A DNA stretch of 64,000 bases from Heterotrichella gracilis (taxonomy: Eukaryota; Sar; Xanthophyceae; Tribonematales; Xanthonemataceae), in the NCBI GenBank assembly GCA_032358255.1, contig JAULBX010006886.1:58776-122775 (forward strand), read 5' to 3'. The notes under the pieces were generated by a model. That model ran no database searches and was not told where the DNA came from. It saw only the letters and a program-made list of their open reading frames with translations. Shown here piece after piece: positions 12,818-23,800 of the stretch. Positions within the stretch are counted from its first letter, which is position 1. Each line of letters begins with the position of its first letter. The position numbers were made by a program, and so were the translations under genes.

Positions 12818-15216
12818 TCAGGCCCACCCGTACTTCGCCTGCGTTTCCGCCTTGCTCTTCATGCCCTGGCCACGCTTCTCAAACATGTCGAGCTCCTGCA
12901 CGGGCAGGCGGTAGTCAACAGGCATGCCCATGAAAGCGATAACGCCAGGTAAGCATGCCTAAGTATGCCTCATCCCACTCCAAGCGCCCACGCATGCATG
13001 GCTCAAGGGTCATGCATTGGATTGAGTTCACCATGTCCGGCTGCTTAGGCTTCGGGAGCTAGGGTTTGCCACACACACCTTGATCTTGGCCTGGTGGAAT
13101 AGGGAGCTTTCTTAAGGTTTAGTGTACAGGGTTCAGGGTTTGCCATCCCCACCTTGACCTTCGCCTGGTGGTACAGGGAGCTGATCTGGTGCTTGCGGCG
13201 CGCAGTCTTGTCGGGTGCGTCGCCCGCCTGCGATCGCAGCCTGGCCTCATAGTCCGCACCAAAGGCGCTGCGGGTGGCGTTGAGCGTCTCCCGGGTGGTT
13301 GCGTCCATGTGCTTCAGCTTGTCCTGCTTCACCTGCGGGTTTAGGGTTCAGGGTTTAGGGTGGTTGGGTCCTCGTGCTTCAGCTTGTCTTGCTTCACCTG
13401 CGGGTTTAGGGTTCAGGGTTTAGGGTGGTTGCGTCCTCGTTGCATTCTTGACATGCGTACAGACAAACGTTAATGTTATATGGAAACAACCAGCATGCCG
13501 CTGGTTGTTGGATCCTGTGAATGGACTCCAATACAGCAATATAAAATTAAGCTGGTATTGGCCTGCACATCTTCATTGCATGTGCAATTGCAGGTATACC
13601 ATACCTCCATAAACTTGACCCCTGATGCGGCAAAAGGATCGTCGCGCTGCGCCGCCTTTGCTTGCTCTGTCTGTATGGCCTGCTGCCAGATCTGGTCAAG
13701 CTGCGCCTTGGGGTCAGGGGCAGAGGGGGCGGCGGCGGGGGCGTACTGTGCGTAACTGCAAGCCAACAAGTGGGCTGTCAGCCGCTGCAAGCGCAAGTGC
13801 AAGGGCTGCGGCGCTTGCATGCACCGCCTGTGCTCAACAGCTGCAACGAATGGACGCGCACTGCAATGCCATCCGCTTGAACTAATGTATGGGATGCCTG
13901 GTTGCACAATGCTGCTTGTATACACATGTGCTACCCTCAATGCACCAACCCCATGCCATTCCTGGTTACAAGCGTGCAGCAATTCCTTCATGCAGGCCAA
14001 CGCATACTCCCTTGCCACCCCCATCCCCACGTGTACGCCCTCATGATGGCCTCCCTACCTGCTGTGATCATACCCATGATGATCATAACCCGCAGGCCCA
14101 GCTTGCCCATCCTCATGTCCACTGTACCCCGCCTGAGGGTAGCTTGCGCCATAGTAGGCCCCCTCCTCCTGCCCCGAGGCATCCACATAGCCATCGGCTT
14201 CCGGCGGCAGCACGGCATGCGTGGCGCCATCAGCGCTGGGCGCAGCCATGTCGGCATCCGCGATGGGCCCCGAGAGGTCGGGGAATTGGGTATCTGTGAA
14301 CTCCTTTGGCAGGGCTTCATCATCAAGATCTGCGTCATCCAGGGTGAATGCCTGCAATGGCAATAGGGTATAAGGTTTAGGATTCGTTGTGCATATAGTG
14401 GGTTGGACTGTTGGCTGTGGCTCGCGCTTTCAAATGCGCACAAGTGTTGTGTTCACGCCCAGGCAAGTGGCCGATGAAGAGGGCAACGGAGTAGGTAGCT
14501 GATGGCAGACACTGTTGAGCAGGTTGGGCCGCTGCTGCACCCACCCACCTTTTGTGTCCTGGCAGTTGTCGCGTTGACAGGCGGTGGCAGGTAGTCGGCA
14601 AGGCTGCTGCCTTTGGGTGCGGCCTTTGACTTCTTTTTCAACGGCTGGTAGTCGTCCTGAATAGACAAACCCATGCTGTGTGAGCCACACCAGTGCCCCT
14701 ACACCAGGCAAGCTGTTAATTTGCCAAACAGCAAGAATGAATGAGCAGATACGTGGGCCATATCTGTGAGTACCAGGCAGGCACACACGTATCAGCACAC
14801 TTTCAATCTTTTGCAGTGGACCAGTGCCCCCATTGAAACCCACTGTGGCTTGTTGAAATACTCGTAGTTCACAGAGCAAGTGTATATGCATGCGTTGGCC
14901 ATACCTCGCCCTCGCCAAGCTCTTTCAACCGCTGTTTCAGTGCATCGATGGGATTCTTCAGTTTCACTTTCTTGGGGGCTGGCTTTGCTATGTGGGGTGA
15001 GGGGAGTACGGAGAACAGCTCTGCCGCATCGCCATTTGTAGAGGCGCCAGGAGGAGGCCTGCTGACACTGGCACCTGGGGCGCTATCAAAAGAACGTAAC
15101 GTCGTCGAAACCGGAGGCCTGATAAACACGTCAAGCTGCTGCTGCTCAGGCTCTGGGCTGCCTTCCGGCTCAGACCCACTGCCACCGTCCGAACCATACC
15201 CCGAGAGCAGGTCCAT
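12818..15216 (-). CDS. PRCC: PRCC-family splicing-associated nuclear protein
   Basis: Six exons, read right to left: 15216-14905, 14656-14549, 14351-14059, 13755-13605, 13332-13153, 12895-12818; 373 residues. The best family evidence is the C-terminus: ARRKHQISSLYHQAK, then VKELDMFEKRGQ, ending in ETQAKYGWA, which matches the PRCC signature RRKHQITYLIHQAK ... TQAKYGF. The N-terminus MDLLSGYGSDGGSGSEPEGS also fits the family opening 'YxSSDES'. The middle is disordered and rich in Asp, Glu, Gly and Tyr. Human PRCC is a nuclear protein found with spliceosomal complexes; the same role is inferred here. The acceptor of exon 5 sits in a 65-bp tandem repeat and its donor is echoed 74 bp downstream, so alternative splice sites exist. 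Confidence 0.85.
13061..13182 (-). repeat. Duplicated donor edge of PRCC exon 5
   Basis: The 48 bp at 13135-13182 (intron start plus exon end) are repeated at 13061-13108 with about eight differences, offset 74 bp. The copy keeps the donor dinucleotide and the exon-end context. Telomere-like bases (AGGTTTAG, GGGTTCAGGGTTT) lie between the copies. Confidence 0.8.
13293..13440 (-). repeat. 65-bp tandem repeat across PRCC exon 5 acceptor, with telomere-like core
   Basis: Units start at 13293, 13358 and 13423 (the third is partial). Each full unit holds about 40 bp of exon 5, the acceptor, and 25 bp of intron containing GGGTTTAGGGTTCAGGGTTTA. On the coding strand the acceptor is therefore preceded by CCCTAAACCCTGAACCCTAA followed by ACCCGCAG. 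The first two units differ at only a few positions, so the duplication looks recent. The pseudo-exon edge of copy 2 is at 13397, exactly 65 bp from the true edge at 13332. Confidence 0.95.
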
Positions 15217-15594
15217 TTCTGTGCAGGTTCGTAGCGCAGAAAACGGTTGGGTAAAGCGTACAGCATACACTGCCGACAATTGAGGATACTCTGAACCTGT
15301 ACTCGAGGCGACGGCCTTCACCCAAACGAATGCATGCATATGCAACTTCCCCGATTTTCAAAACCTAAACACATCAAAATGCATGCATGCATGTTGCATA
15401 TTGGGACAAAACGCGAGTTCTCTTCTCTTCAGTCGCTTATTTGCCAATCCTTCGATGCCCAATACTAGCTTTCGTAAGATATTCTTCCCAGCAGCACACA
15501 AACTTGTCCGTGTAAACACCTGCTTCCACTCTGCACCCATGTGCCCCACGCACACTGGTAGCAACTGGGACAGAACCCCTCAGGCTTTGGCAGC
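15217..15594. promoter_or_regulatory. Divergent promoter region, PRCC / FANCE
   Basis: A 378-bp gap between outward-facing start codons. It contains a run of alternating TGCATGCATGCATG at about 15379-15392. The promoter role is inferred from arrangement; the FANCE start is not certain, so the right limit may shift. Confidence 0.4.
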
Positions 15595-18125
15595 ATGACC
15601 TTTTTTCAAACGATGCAACGTCCGCTGCACCTTCTTCCACATCCTGGAGACGCTGAAGGAGCAGAGGAAGGCCTGGAGATAACAGCTGCAACTTGCAGTG
15701 CAAGCCTTCCAACCAGTACCCCTCGGCACCTGTTGCACCGGGCGGTTTTTTTGCAGCTTCCATCGCAAGACAGGATGATGATGCTGCTAGATCTCATCAC
15801 GCATCGCTACCAGTACCCCCATTGGGCAGTGCAGTCAATCACCGCTCAGCTGGTGGACCATCCAAGTCTGAACGTGGTAGAGCAGTGCCTGGTGTTGCAG
15901 CTCAGCAAGCGACAGCCTATTGCGCGACTGCTAGCAGACCCAGATGGTGCGTCCCACTTGCATATATGGCCTATCACTGTGACGTACAATAATGAACTGT
16001 CCTTTCTACATATCAAGGTGGGGTGGAAAGTGGTTTCGGAGTAGCACATATCCCACACTGAACGCACGTGGCGTTGCGAGCAGCCTGGTGCAATGTATAA
16101 TTGCGCTTTACTGATGCGCAGTTCCGCAATGCGATGTGGGCTCAATGGAGTTGCAGCCGCCTTGGATGCATGCCAGCCCAACAACCGCCACCGCCACGGG
16201 GCAGTCATCTGCCGAAGGGCAGCCAGCTTACGCAGCCACGTGTGATAACCACGATCAACCTGCCCAAGTCCCAGGTACCAATGACGATGGTGGTCACAGT
16301 ACCCTCGTAGAAGGGCACGGGGCGGCTTCACGAGAGGAGAAACCTGCGCTTGCAGGCCACAGTGCAGGTAAGCTCTGCAAACAAAATTGCTCGGCCTCTG
16401 CCCACTGGGTCAAATGATTTACTCAATCCTGTTGTGCCAATTGTTAATATTTTTACAACACCTGCCTCGCCCATTTCCAGAGTTGCCGGATGGCATTGCC
16501 ACAGCTGCTACTCGTGGTAATGCTGGCCCAAATCCTGCCAGTCTCGCCAAGCCACCTCAGCCTGATGATCCTCCACCCAAGCGCCAAAAGCTGCGAGAGG
16601 CACCATCCACCAGTGGATTGTTGGCTGGGTGTCTACAGAAGCTCAATGGCATACAGGTAAAACTGGGGAAAGCACAGCGCATGCATGCACACTATTGCTG
16701 AGATATGCATGGTTTATGTCTATAGTTATATAGGGCATTTTTGTCACAAACAGCAATTATGGCTGTGGGTACACAAAGTCATGTTGCAGTGCGTATTTGT
16801 TGGTGCCCGCCATAAAGTTTGATGGTTGCCCTTTCACAGGCTGACCAGGCGCTCCCTCCTGACTTGGCTGCGGAGTTCGTCGATGCGCTGTCTGTGGAAG
16901 ATCCATCCATTGATTCAGCGGCAGATAGCATCGCAGATGAAACGTTGCTGCTGTTGTGCGACGCCATGCTGGGTGCATCAGCCAGCTATCGGTCTGCTCT
17001 CTGCTTTGTGAAGCTGTTGCTGTACAGCAAAGTCGCTGGACTCCAGGCCGAGTCTGTCTCCACTGCCCTCTCTGCCGTTATCTTCAACCTTGGTGCGTCA
17101 TCCATGTCAATGTCTCAAGGGCAATTGCTCAATTTTGTGGCTTGTCCCTCCTGTTGCATGATTTGCAGATCAGCTAGTATCGGCCATTGCATGTTGAAGA
17201 ATAGGCTCTGATTATTGCGGAGCTACGAATAGAATCTGTTCGACGTAATGTGCTGCAACACGTTTGCTAAGCCTACATAACAATATTGTGTCCCCCTGAC
17301 TGTGTGTGTATGGGTGCAGCTGAGCGGCAGCCTCGGGCACTACTGGAAGGGGCACTCAAGCCGCTGATGGAAGCATCAGGCATGACAACGTCGCATGCAC
17401 AGCTGCTCAACAAGCTTGCCAAGGATGTGCTGCCACCTGTCCACCAGCTTGCGCTGCTGCAAGCTGCATGTCAGCCAAGCAAGGCTGGAGGGGAGGAGGC
17501 GGGCAGCCATTGGAACGAGTCAACCGTGGTGGTGCTTCAGACCATTCTGAACAGCAAGCCCCCGTTCGATGAGGTATGATCGGCAAGGCTGCAATCTTCA
17601 ATTGCAATGTGGAGTCTGACTCTGAACTCTGTCCTAGCATACCCATGCTGCCAGCCACACCATGGTTGGCTCATTGCCCAAATGCAGTCAAGGCGTGTTG
17701 TCCTTGAAAATCGTTTGATGTATGGGGCCTCGGGTGTGATGATAGTGTGATGTATCATTGCCACACACGCATGAGCTGTACTTAGCACCTGTTTGTGGCA
17801 CAGACTTGTCCAAATTTGTGTGAGGACATGTGGCACAGCACGTTGTATCACAGGATTGTGTGCAGTGAAATGGAGGCAGCCACGACGCTATGAACCACAC
17901 TGAGCAAGCCAATTTCTGCCGCAGGACATGCAGCGGGTGCTGATCGCAGCGCTGGAGGGTGCAGTGCATGGTGAATTGGCGTCATCTGCTAAGCTGGTCA
18001 AACTCATGCAAACAGTCACTGCTTACGCCTCAGCATTGTCAGCGGACTTGAAGGAACGACTGAGATTGGCGGTGTCAAAGACAACCACATTCTTGACCAA
18101 GTCGGTGCTTGCGCGCCTGCGCTGA
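15595..18125 (+). CDS. FANCE: Fanconi anaemia group E (FANCE) homologue
   Basis: Six exons: 15595-15946, 16122-16367, 16481-16656, 16840-17092, 17320-17573 and 17925-18125, phases closing throughout, 493 residues. The last three exons encode an all-helical region (ALCFVKLLLYSKVAGL, LNKLAKDVLPPVHQLALLQ, ASSAKLVKLMQTVTAY) ending in SKTTTFLTKSVLARLR. This fits the FANCE C-terminal helical-repeat domain, where plant members also end with a TFLTK-type helix. FANCE bridges the Fanconi core ubiquitin ligase to FANCD2 in DNA crosslink repair in the nucleus. Exons 2 and 3 are disordered and carry a basic PPPKRQKLRE patch that looks like a nuclear localisation signal. The N-terminal 50 residues are doubtful: the ATG at 15595 is simply the first in frame. 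Call made from recollection of the family; profile search would settle it. Confidence 0.65.
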
Positions 18126-18748
18126 GTACCAGCACGCAGGTTGAATACATCTTGGCTGCCTTACATTCACCGGCGCTTGACATTGTAAGACAGCCACCAG
18201 ATGCCATCACCCTTTATTTAGGGGTTGGTTATTGTGGAGGTCCACAATCCCATACAATTATCTTGAAAGTGAATTTATTTATATATTATTATTATTCTAA
18301 AACCATTTCGTACTGGGCGTATTCTGCCTTTGCCTTTTAGGCATATCCTTTGTTACCTTATAACGGTGTTTTTATGCACTGCATAATGGTTGATAAGGTT
18401 CGCCTCAAGATGTCGTCCTGAGACCGATGATCGACGATATGCATGCGTCATAAACTGTTGGTCGCATATATGCATGCATGCATACATTGCCTATGCATGC
18501 ACTTGATGTATCGACGCCTTCAACCACTGCCGAATATGTAAAGCTACAGCTTTACATCAATGTCTTTGTAAACTCGTTTTCAAGTAAAGTAAAACCGAGT
18601 TTGGCAGTCCAAATGCGCTGGAATGTCCCCACATGCCACAATTGTCACCTCGACCATTTGCCCCCCAATGCCGCTTGTGTTACAACCGCGTGCGTAGGCT
18701 TACACAGCCGAAGTTCTAAAGCATAGAGTGCGCACTAGTATTGGGATA
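18126..18748. other. Intergenic region between FANCE and the coiled-coil gene
   Basis: AT-rich 3' flank of FANCE (a run of ATT triplets near 18280-18300) followed by the putative promoter of the next gene. A TGCATGCATGCAT run lies near 18470. Nothing coding recognised. Confidence 0.5.
18184..18188 (+). terminator. Candidate TGTAA poly(A) signal for FANCE
   Basis: TGTAA 58 bp after the FANCE stop, a typical green-algal distance. Inferred from position only. Confidence 0.4.
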
Positions 18749-20662
18749 ATGGACGGCCACGGGCCACCTGGTTGTCAGCAGAGCCGCCCACCTTATTTCT
18801 GTGTGGCCACTGCCAAGCCAGTAAGTTGGTTTTGCTGCTACAATGACACTGGGAAAGCAAAGGTACTCGGGACAATTGGGTCACCTTACTTTGTTTGTTA
18901 TCAGGTACTATCAAAGGAACAGCTTCACCTGCAAAGAAAGCTGGAGTGTCTCAGCAAACAAGAGATCAAAAGTTGGACAGCCCCTCATGACTTTTCTCAA
19001 GTTGACGGTATTGTTAGCGAACTGCTTCGGCATCAAGAATATGGCCAAGCCATGCAATACCTACAAAGGGTACGTGTCACTGGAAACCAGTATCCAAATC
19101 CATACTTGCAGAGATGAACTTACAGGTTGCTGCCCCCAGGTGCGTCAAGTACTGGACAGCATCCTCAATAAATTGCTGTTGCAGTTTGAAGACCAGTTGC
19201 CAGCGATACAGGAAACCCAGCAAGAGCCCAGTAGAGCATCTAGCCCGGATGCAGCAGCCTCAAGGCCTGTTTCATCGCTGTGGCAGCGCATGAGCAGCAA
19301 CCAACAGCAGAGTGGTGGCCAACAGCCTGTGAACAAAGCAGACCTTTCTAAACAGGAGGTGTGACTCCTAAGCAGGGTGGGCAAGACACAGACTTGTTTG
19401 CAAGAATGTGTACATCCACGTGAAACTATGTGCACTGCGTCGTGTTATTGCAAATCTACTTTTGCTGCAGTTGACAGAGCTGTATGAAGCCAAGGTTCAG
19501 CAGCTGTCTACGAACCTGTCGCAGCAATGGTTGCGGTGCAGTCAGCTGGAGGTGTCCTTACAAGACCACAAAAGAAAGCTTGCGAGGGCAACAGGAAGCC
19601 TTGCCGATTGTCAAGCACAGCTTGGTAGCCATGAGAAATGCTTGGCCGAGTACAGGAGCCTTGCAGCCCCCAAGATAATGATCTTGCATCACGCAGTCAC
19701 CAGGTGCTGTTTAGGGTGTAGGGTTTAGGGTGCGACTAGCTTGCAGAGCAGTGTTCATTATGGCCCACATCCCCTGTGATGTAGTGCGCATTATATCATG
19801 GCGCCACTTTAGCAAGTATCTGCATTCCAGCTTTGAAACCAAATAAGCAGGCCTGGGTGTCACACCCCACTCTAGAGCCAACTTGAAGGCTGTCTGCTAT
19901 CATGTCCCAGACTGGCCTAAACAATAAGCTACGTGGATTTATTTGATGGACCGTCGGAAGTGAAGTACCAGTTGACACCTTTGTCTGGTTGCAGGGTGGA
20001 GCAGTTGGAACACGTGAACCAGACCCTGTTGAACAGGATTGAAGACCTCACCACAAGCAACTTGTCTCTGCAAGGCGAGCTTCAACAATCAGATCTTAGG
20101 TGCGTACGGCCGCCAAAATTAGATAAACAAAATCAATTAGGCGCCCGCCTGAGCAAGCAGTGTGGTGACGACAGTCAAGATTGTAGCCTACTTGGAAGTC
20201 ACTGTTGATTAGACTAATTCGGCAGACTGCGTGAGACTGAAGAGTGCAAATGTATGTCACATCTAATACCATTGTGGTAAATATTACACATGGCGCTGCC
20301 AGTTCTGAGTCATAGTATTACCCAACTGCTATATAGTATACACATGGCGTACGCTAACGTTATTTGCGCCGCCCAGACTGGGTATAATAATTGCAAGGCT
20401 GATATGATGTAGGTACCACAAGTTCCGGGCGGCAACAAGGGAAATGCAGAAGCAGCTACCCCAAGAAGTACAAGAAGAGGTGGGGAGGACCATCCAGTTG
20501 GTGCTGGACAATGCCAGTAAAGCAGTGAATGAGCGCGACATGCTGCTGAAGGCCCGTACAGCAGTTATGGCGGCATCATTTCAGAACCACACCCAAGAGG
20601 TTGGGGCGCTGCAAAACCACATCAGGGCGCTGCAGGGACGCCTAGATGCAACGAGCGGGTAG
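18749..20662 (+). CDS. Coiled-coil protein of unknown function
   Basis: Six exons: 18749-18820, 18905-19069, 19140-19358, 19471-19703, 19995-20099 and 20413-20662; phases close and the model gives 347 residues. No family is recognised. The short first exon (MDGHGPPGCQQSRPPYF) is Pro/Gly-rich. From residue 25 on the protein is almost wholly heptad-like: LSKEQLHLQRKLECLSKQEI, then LTELYEAKVQQLSTNLSQQW, VEQLEHVNQTLLNRIEDLT and ERDMLLKARTAVMAASF, interrupted near residues 95-135 by a Ser/Gln-rich linker. No membrane segment or signal peptide. The arrangement (long coiled coils with one hinge) suggests a structural or scaffold protein such as a centrosomal, ciliary or Golgi tether, but this is only composition-based. 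Intron 4 begins with telomere-like TTTAGGG repeats right after its donor (19710-19732). The gene ends 208 bp from the stop of convergent CYP97C. Confidence 0.7.
19710..19732 (+). repeat. Telomere-like repeat just inside an intron donor
   Basis: GTTTAGGGTGTAGGGTTTAG followed by GG, six bases after the donor of coiled-coil exon 4. Degenerate TTTAGGG (plant/green-algal telomere unit). Not at a chromosome end, so interstitial. Confidence 0.75.
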
Positions 20663-20870
20663 TCAAATGGGCTGCCAAGGCTGTCACTTGCGGACGCCCG
20701 AGAATCCTTGCAGTGCCCGAATACCATGGTGGGTTGTACAAAACAATTCCCTCACATGCCCGCCCATGTCTGTGCACTGGGACAATTCCAATGCCATCAG
20801 CCGCAACTGCCAGGTGATGCTGGCCCCGCCAACACAGTGTTCAAAATTGCACGCCACCCGCCACCGCCAC

Positions 20871-23800
20871 CTATGCTAGCTGCACCTCCTTCTCCACTTG
20901 CGGCTGCACCGCTTGCCTGTCCTTGACGTACATGTACAGCCCGTTAGAGGTGTGGATGGTGGCACCCGTGGTGATGCCGATCTCGCGGTCGGGCACCAGC
21001 TCGAAATCAAACTTCTTCAGCACCACCGCCAGCGCCACAACCGCCTCCATGAGCGCAAACTGGTCCCCGATGCACTTGCGGGGGCCACCGCTGAAGGGTA
21101 TGTACCTGCGGGTGGCGGCAAGGGTGGGTACCACCGTAGGGTGGGTGCTGCAGTAGGCAGAGTGCGCTGCATGGAGCAAGCTGCAATCCCTGGGACATTG
21201 TGCCAGGGATCATTCCAGCGATGGGACCATAACATGCAATACGAGACTTGCATTCATGAACAATGCCCCAGTTGTGTAAACACCCACTTGCTCTTTAGTG
21301 ATCAATGTCATCAAGTGCAATAGTACATGGCATGGGGTGCCACTTCGCGCACATACGCAAAATTGGGGGTACATGGACAGCACGAAGAAACGGGGAAGAC
21401 AAATGGTCTCTCCACACTTTCTGCAGTCACCCAACACAGCAATGCCGCTTTGTACCTGTAATCCGTGTTCTGCTCATTTGGAGCTGGGGCGTCCAGGTCA
21501 AACCTCTCTGGCTTGAAGGCCTCTGCATCGTCCCACACAGCTGGCGAGTGGTGGATGTTGTACACCGAGATCATCACATCCTGGCCAGCTGGAACCGTGT
21601 AACCGCCATTCGGCCCTGGGGACAGGCAATACCAGTGAGTGATGACGCATGGTTCAATTGCCCACTGCCAAGTTGGGTTGCAGTATAAATGTATGACTTA
21701 TGATAATAAGGATGGAAGCCCCCGCCATGCCGCTTGCAGTGGATATATGCAATGCGGCGTGTTGACTGCACTGCGCCCATCACTCAAACTAAACCATCAC
21801 TTAAACCACTCTGGAAACCAAAGCTCATGAACCCCTACCCCTGTCACCTTCCCTGGTGTGCACACTGAAACAACACAGCCCTGCATGCACCACCCACGGG
21901 CGCCTTTACGTCCCCAAGGGGGGGGCACAAACATCTGTCCCAGACCCCCAGGGCACGCACGGCCGGTCAGCACTGACCTGGCACCACGCCATCCACCAGC
22001 AACCCTCCAATGCAGCACCCTAAATCCTAGACAAAAACCCTACAACCCTTGCCCATCCAGTCAGCACTGACCTAGCAACACACCATCCCCCAATGCCCTC
22101 CAATGCAGCACCTCGAACTTCAAACCTCAACTCACCCAGTCACCACCCAACCATCAGCGCATCACCCACCCGCGCCCTCCGCAGCAGACCCTAAACCCCA
22201 TACCCTGCCCAGCACCCACCTGGCAGCACGTCCTCCACCAGCGCCCTCCGCAGCAGCACCGGCGGGTGCGGGTAGAGCCGCATGCTCTCGTTCACGCAGC
22301 GCAGCGTGTACTTGAGGGCAAGGTAGTCCTCAAGGTTGGGTGTGTCCTTGCCGGCAAGCACCCGGTCCACCTCTGCCTGGGCCTGCGCACGCCAGGGGGA
22401 TAGGTAGTAAATTGGGTTTAGATCTGCATGGGCTATCTGTAGATGGGTCTGGGCATGCCAGGAGGGTAGTTTACCGGCAACAAGGGTTGTGCATGGATGA
22501 TTTGGAATGTGCATGGGCTAGAGCGGTGTGCACTTGAGGGCCAGGTAGACATCAAGGCAGCACCTAGCTCTGCATGCACACGCCAGGGGATGGGGTGCTG
22601 TAGGGAGATGGTTGTGCAGTTGGGAGGGTCTGTGTGTGCATGAGCCTGCGCACGCCCGGGGGTGGGGTGCTGGGATGGGTGTGCACTAAGGGTGTGTGGG
22701 TAGGTGACATTGTGCATACTCAGTTCCAATTTCCTTTCCAGTTTCCTTCCAATGGGATGGGAGTTGGTTCCCCAGCCCCCAGCAGGCGCCCTGGTAATTT
22801 ACACAGCGTCCCCACTAATTTCTCACTCTTTCCGTCACCCCCCTCCCCCTCCACGGGGATCCCCACCTTTGCCATCTGCTCCGGGTTCTGCGACAGCAGG
22901 TACAGCGTCCACGTCAGCACCGACCCCGTGGTCTCGTGCCCCGCCACCAGCATGGACAGCAGGTCGTCCCGCAGCTGTACCGAGCTCACCTCCTCGCGGG
23001 AGGCGATGAGGAAGCGCAGCACGGAGGGGTCGGAGTCGTTCACGTAGTCCTCGCCAAAGCGGGCCTGGACAGGAAAGGGAGAGGAGGAACCAGGTTGATT
23101 TGACCAGAGGAAAAACTGTACCTTGCGCCCCTGAACATATTGTAGTAGTTATTCTTTACATTTAAGGTAAAACCCTATACACCCTTACATATTACATGCG
23201 TTCAAACAATACAGCCAGATTAGCAGTCTGTCCTACATGCGCTGCGCCAACCAGCCCTGTCCCGACATTGCTTATACCATCTCTATATACCCTGCAACAG
23301 ATTATCAGTATGACGTGACATGTAGCTTGGTCCCTTGCACCCCAACCGCCTCACCTGCTCCTCTGCGTCCACCATGGCCTTGCACTTTGCAATCAGCTCC
23401 TCGGTGGTCTGCCGGATGAGCGCCACCGCTGCCACCGCCTTCTGCTGGCGCGGGTCAAGCAGGCCCAGCATGGGTACCTTCCAGGTGGGGAGCAGGTCGG
23501 TGGCGCGCTGCTCGGTCTCCTTCAGGGCGGTGTACACTGCCTGCAATGGGTATCATCCCATGGTCCTTGTATGTAACTCACTTAGTGGTCTGTGGCATGC
23601 TGCCTCGCTTCATCAATGATGAATCATCATGCATAATTGGACCAAATGCACTTGTACAGTTGCGAAGTTTCATACACTACATTCCATATACCCCAATCAT
23701 GATATTGGTCAGCCACGGACCAACCGAAAGGTGTCATATTCCATGCATGTGACCAAATGTACGCTGCCTGCAATGAAAACGCTGATAAGATATGAGGTGC

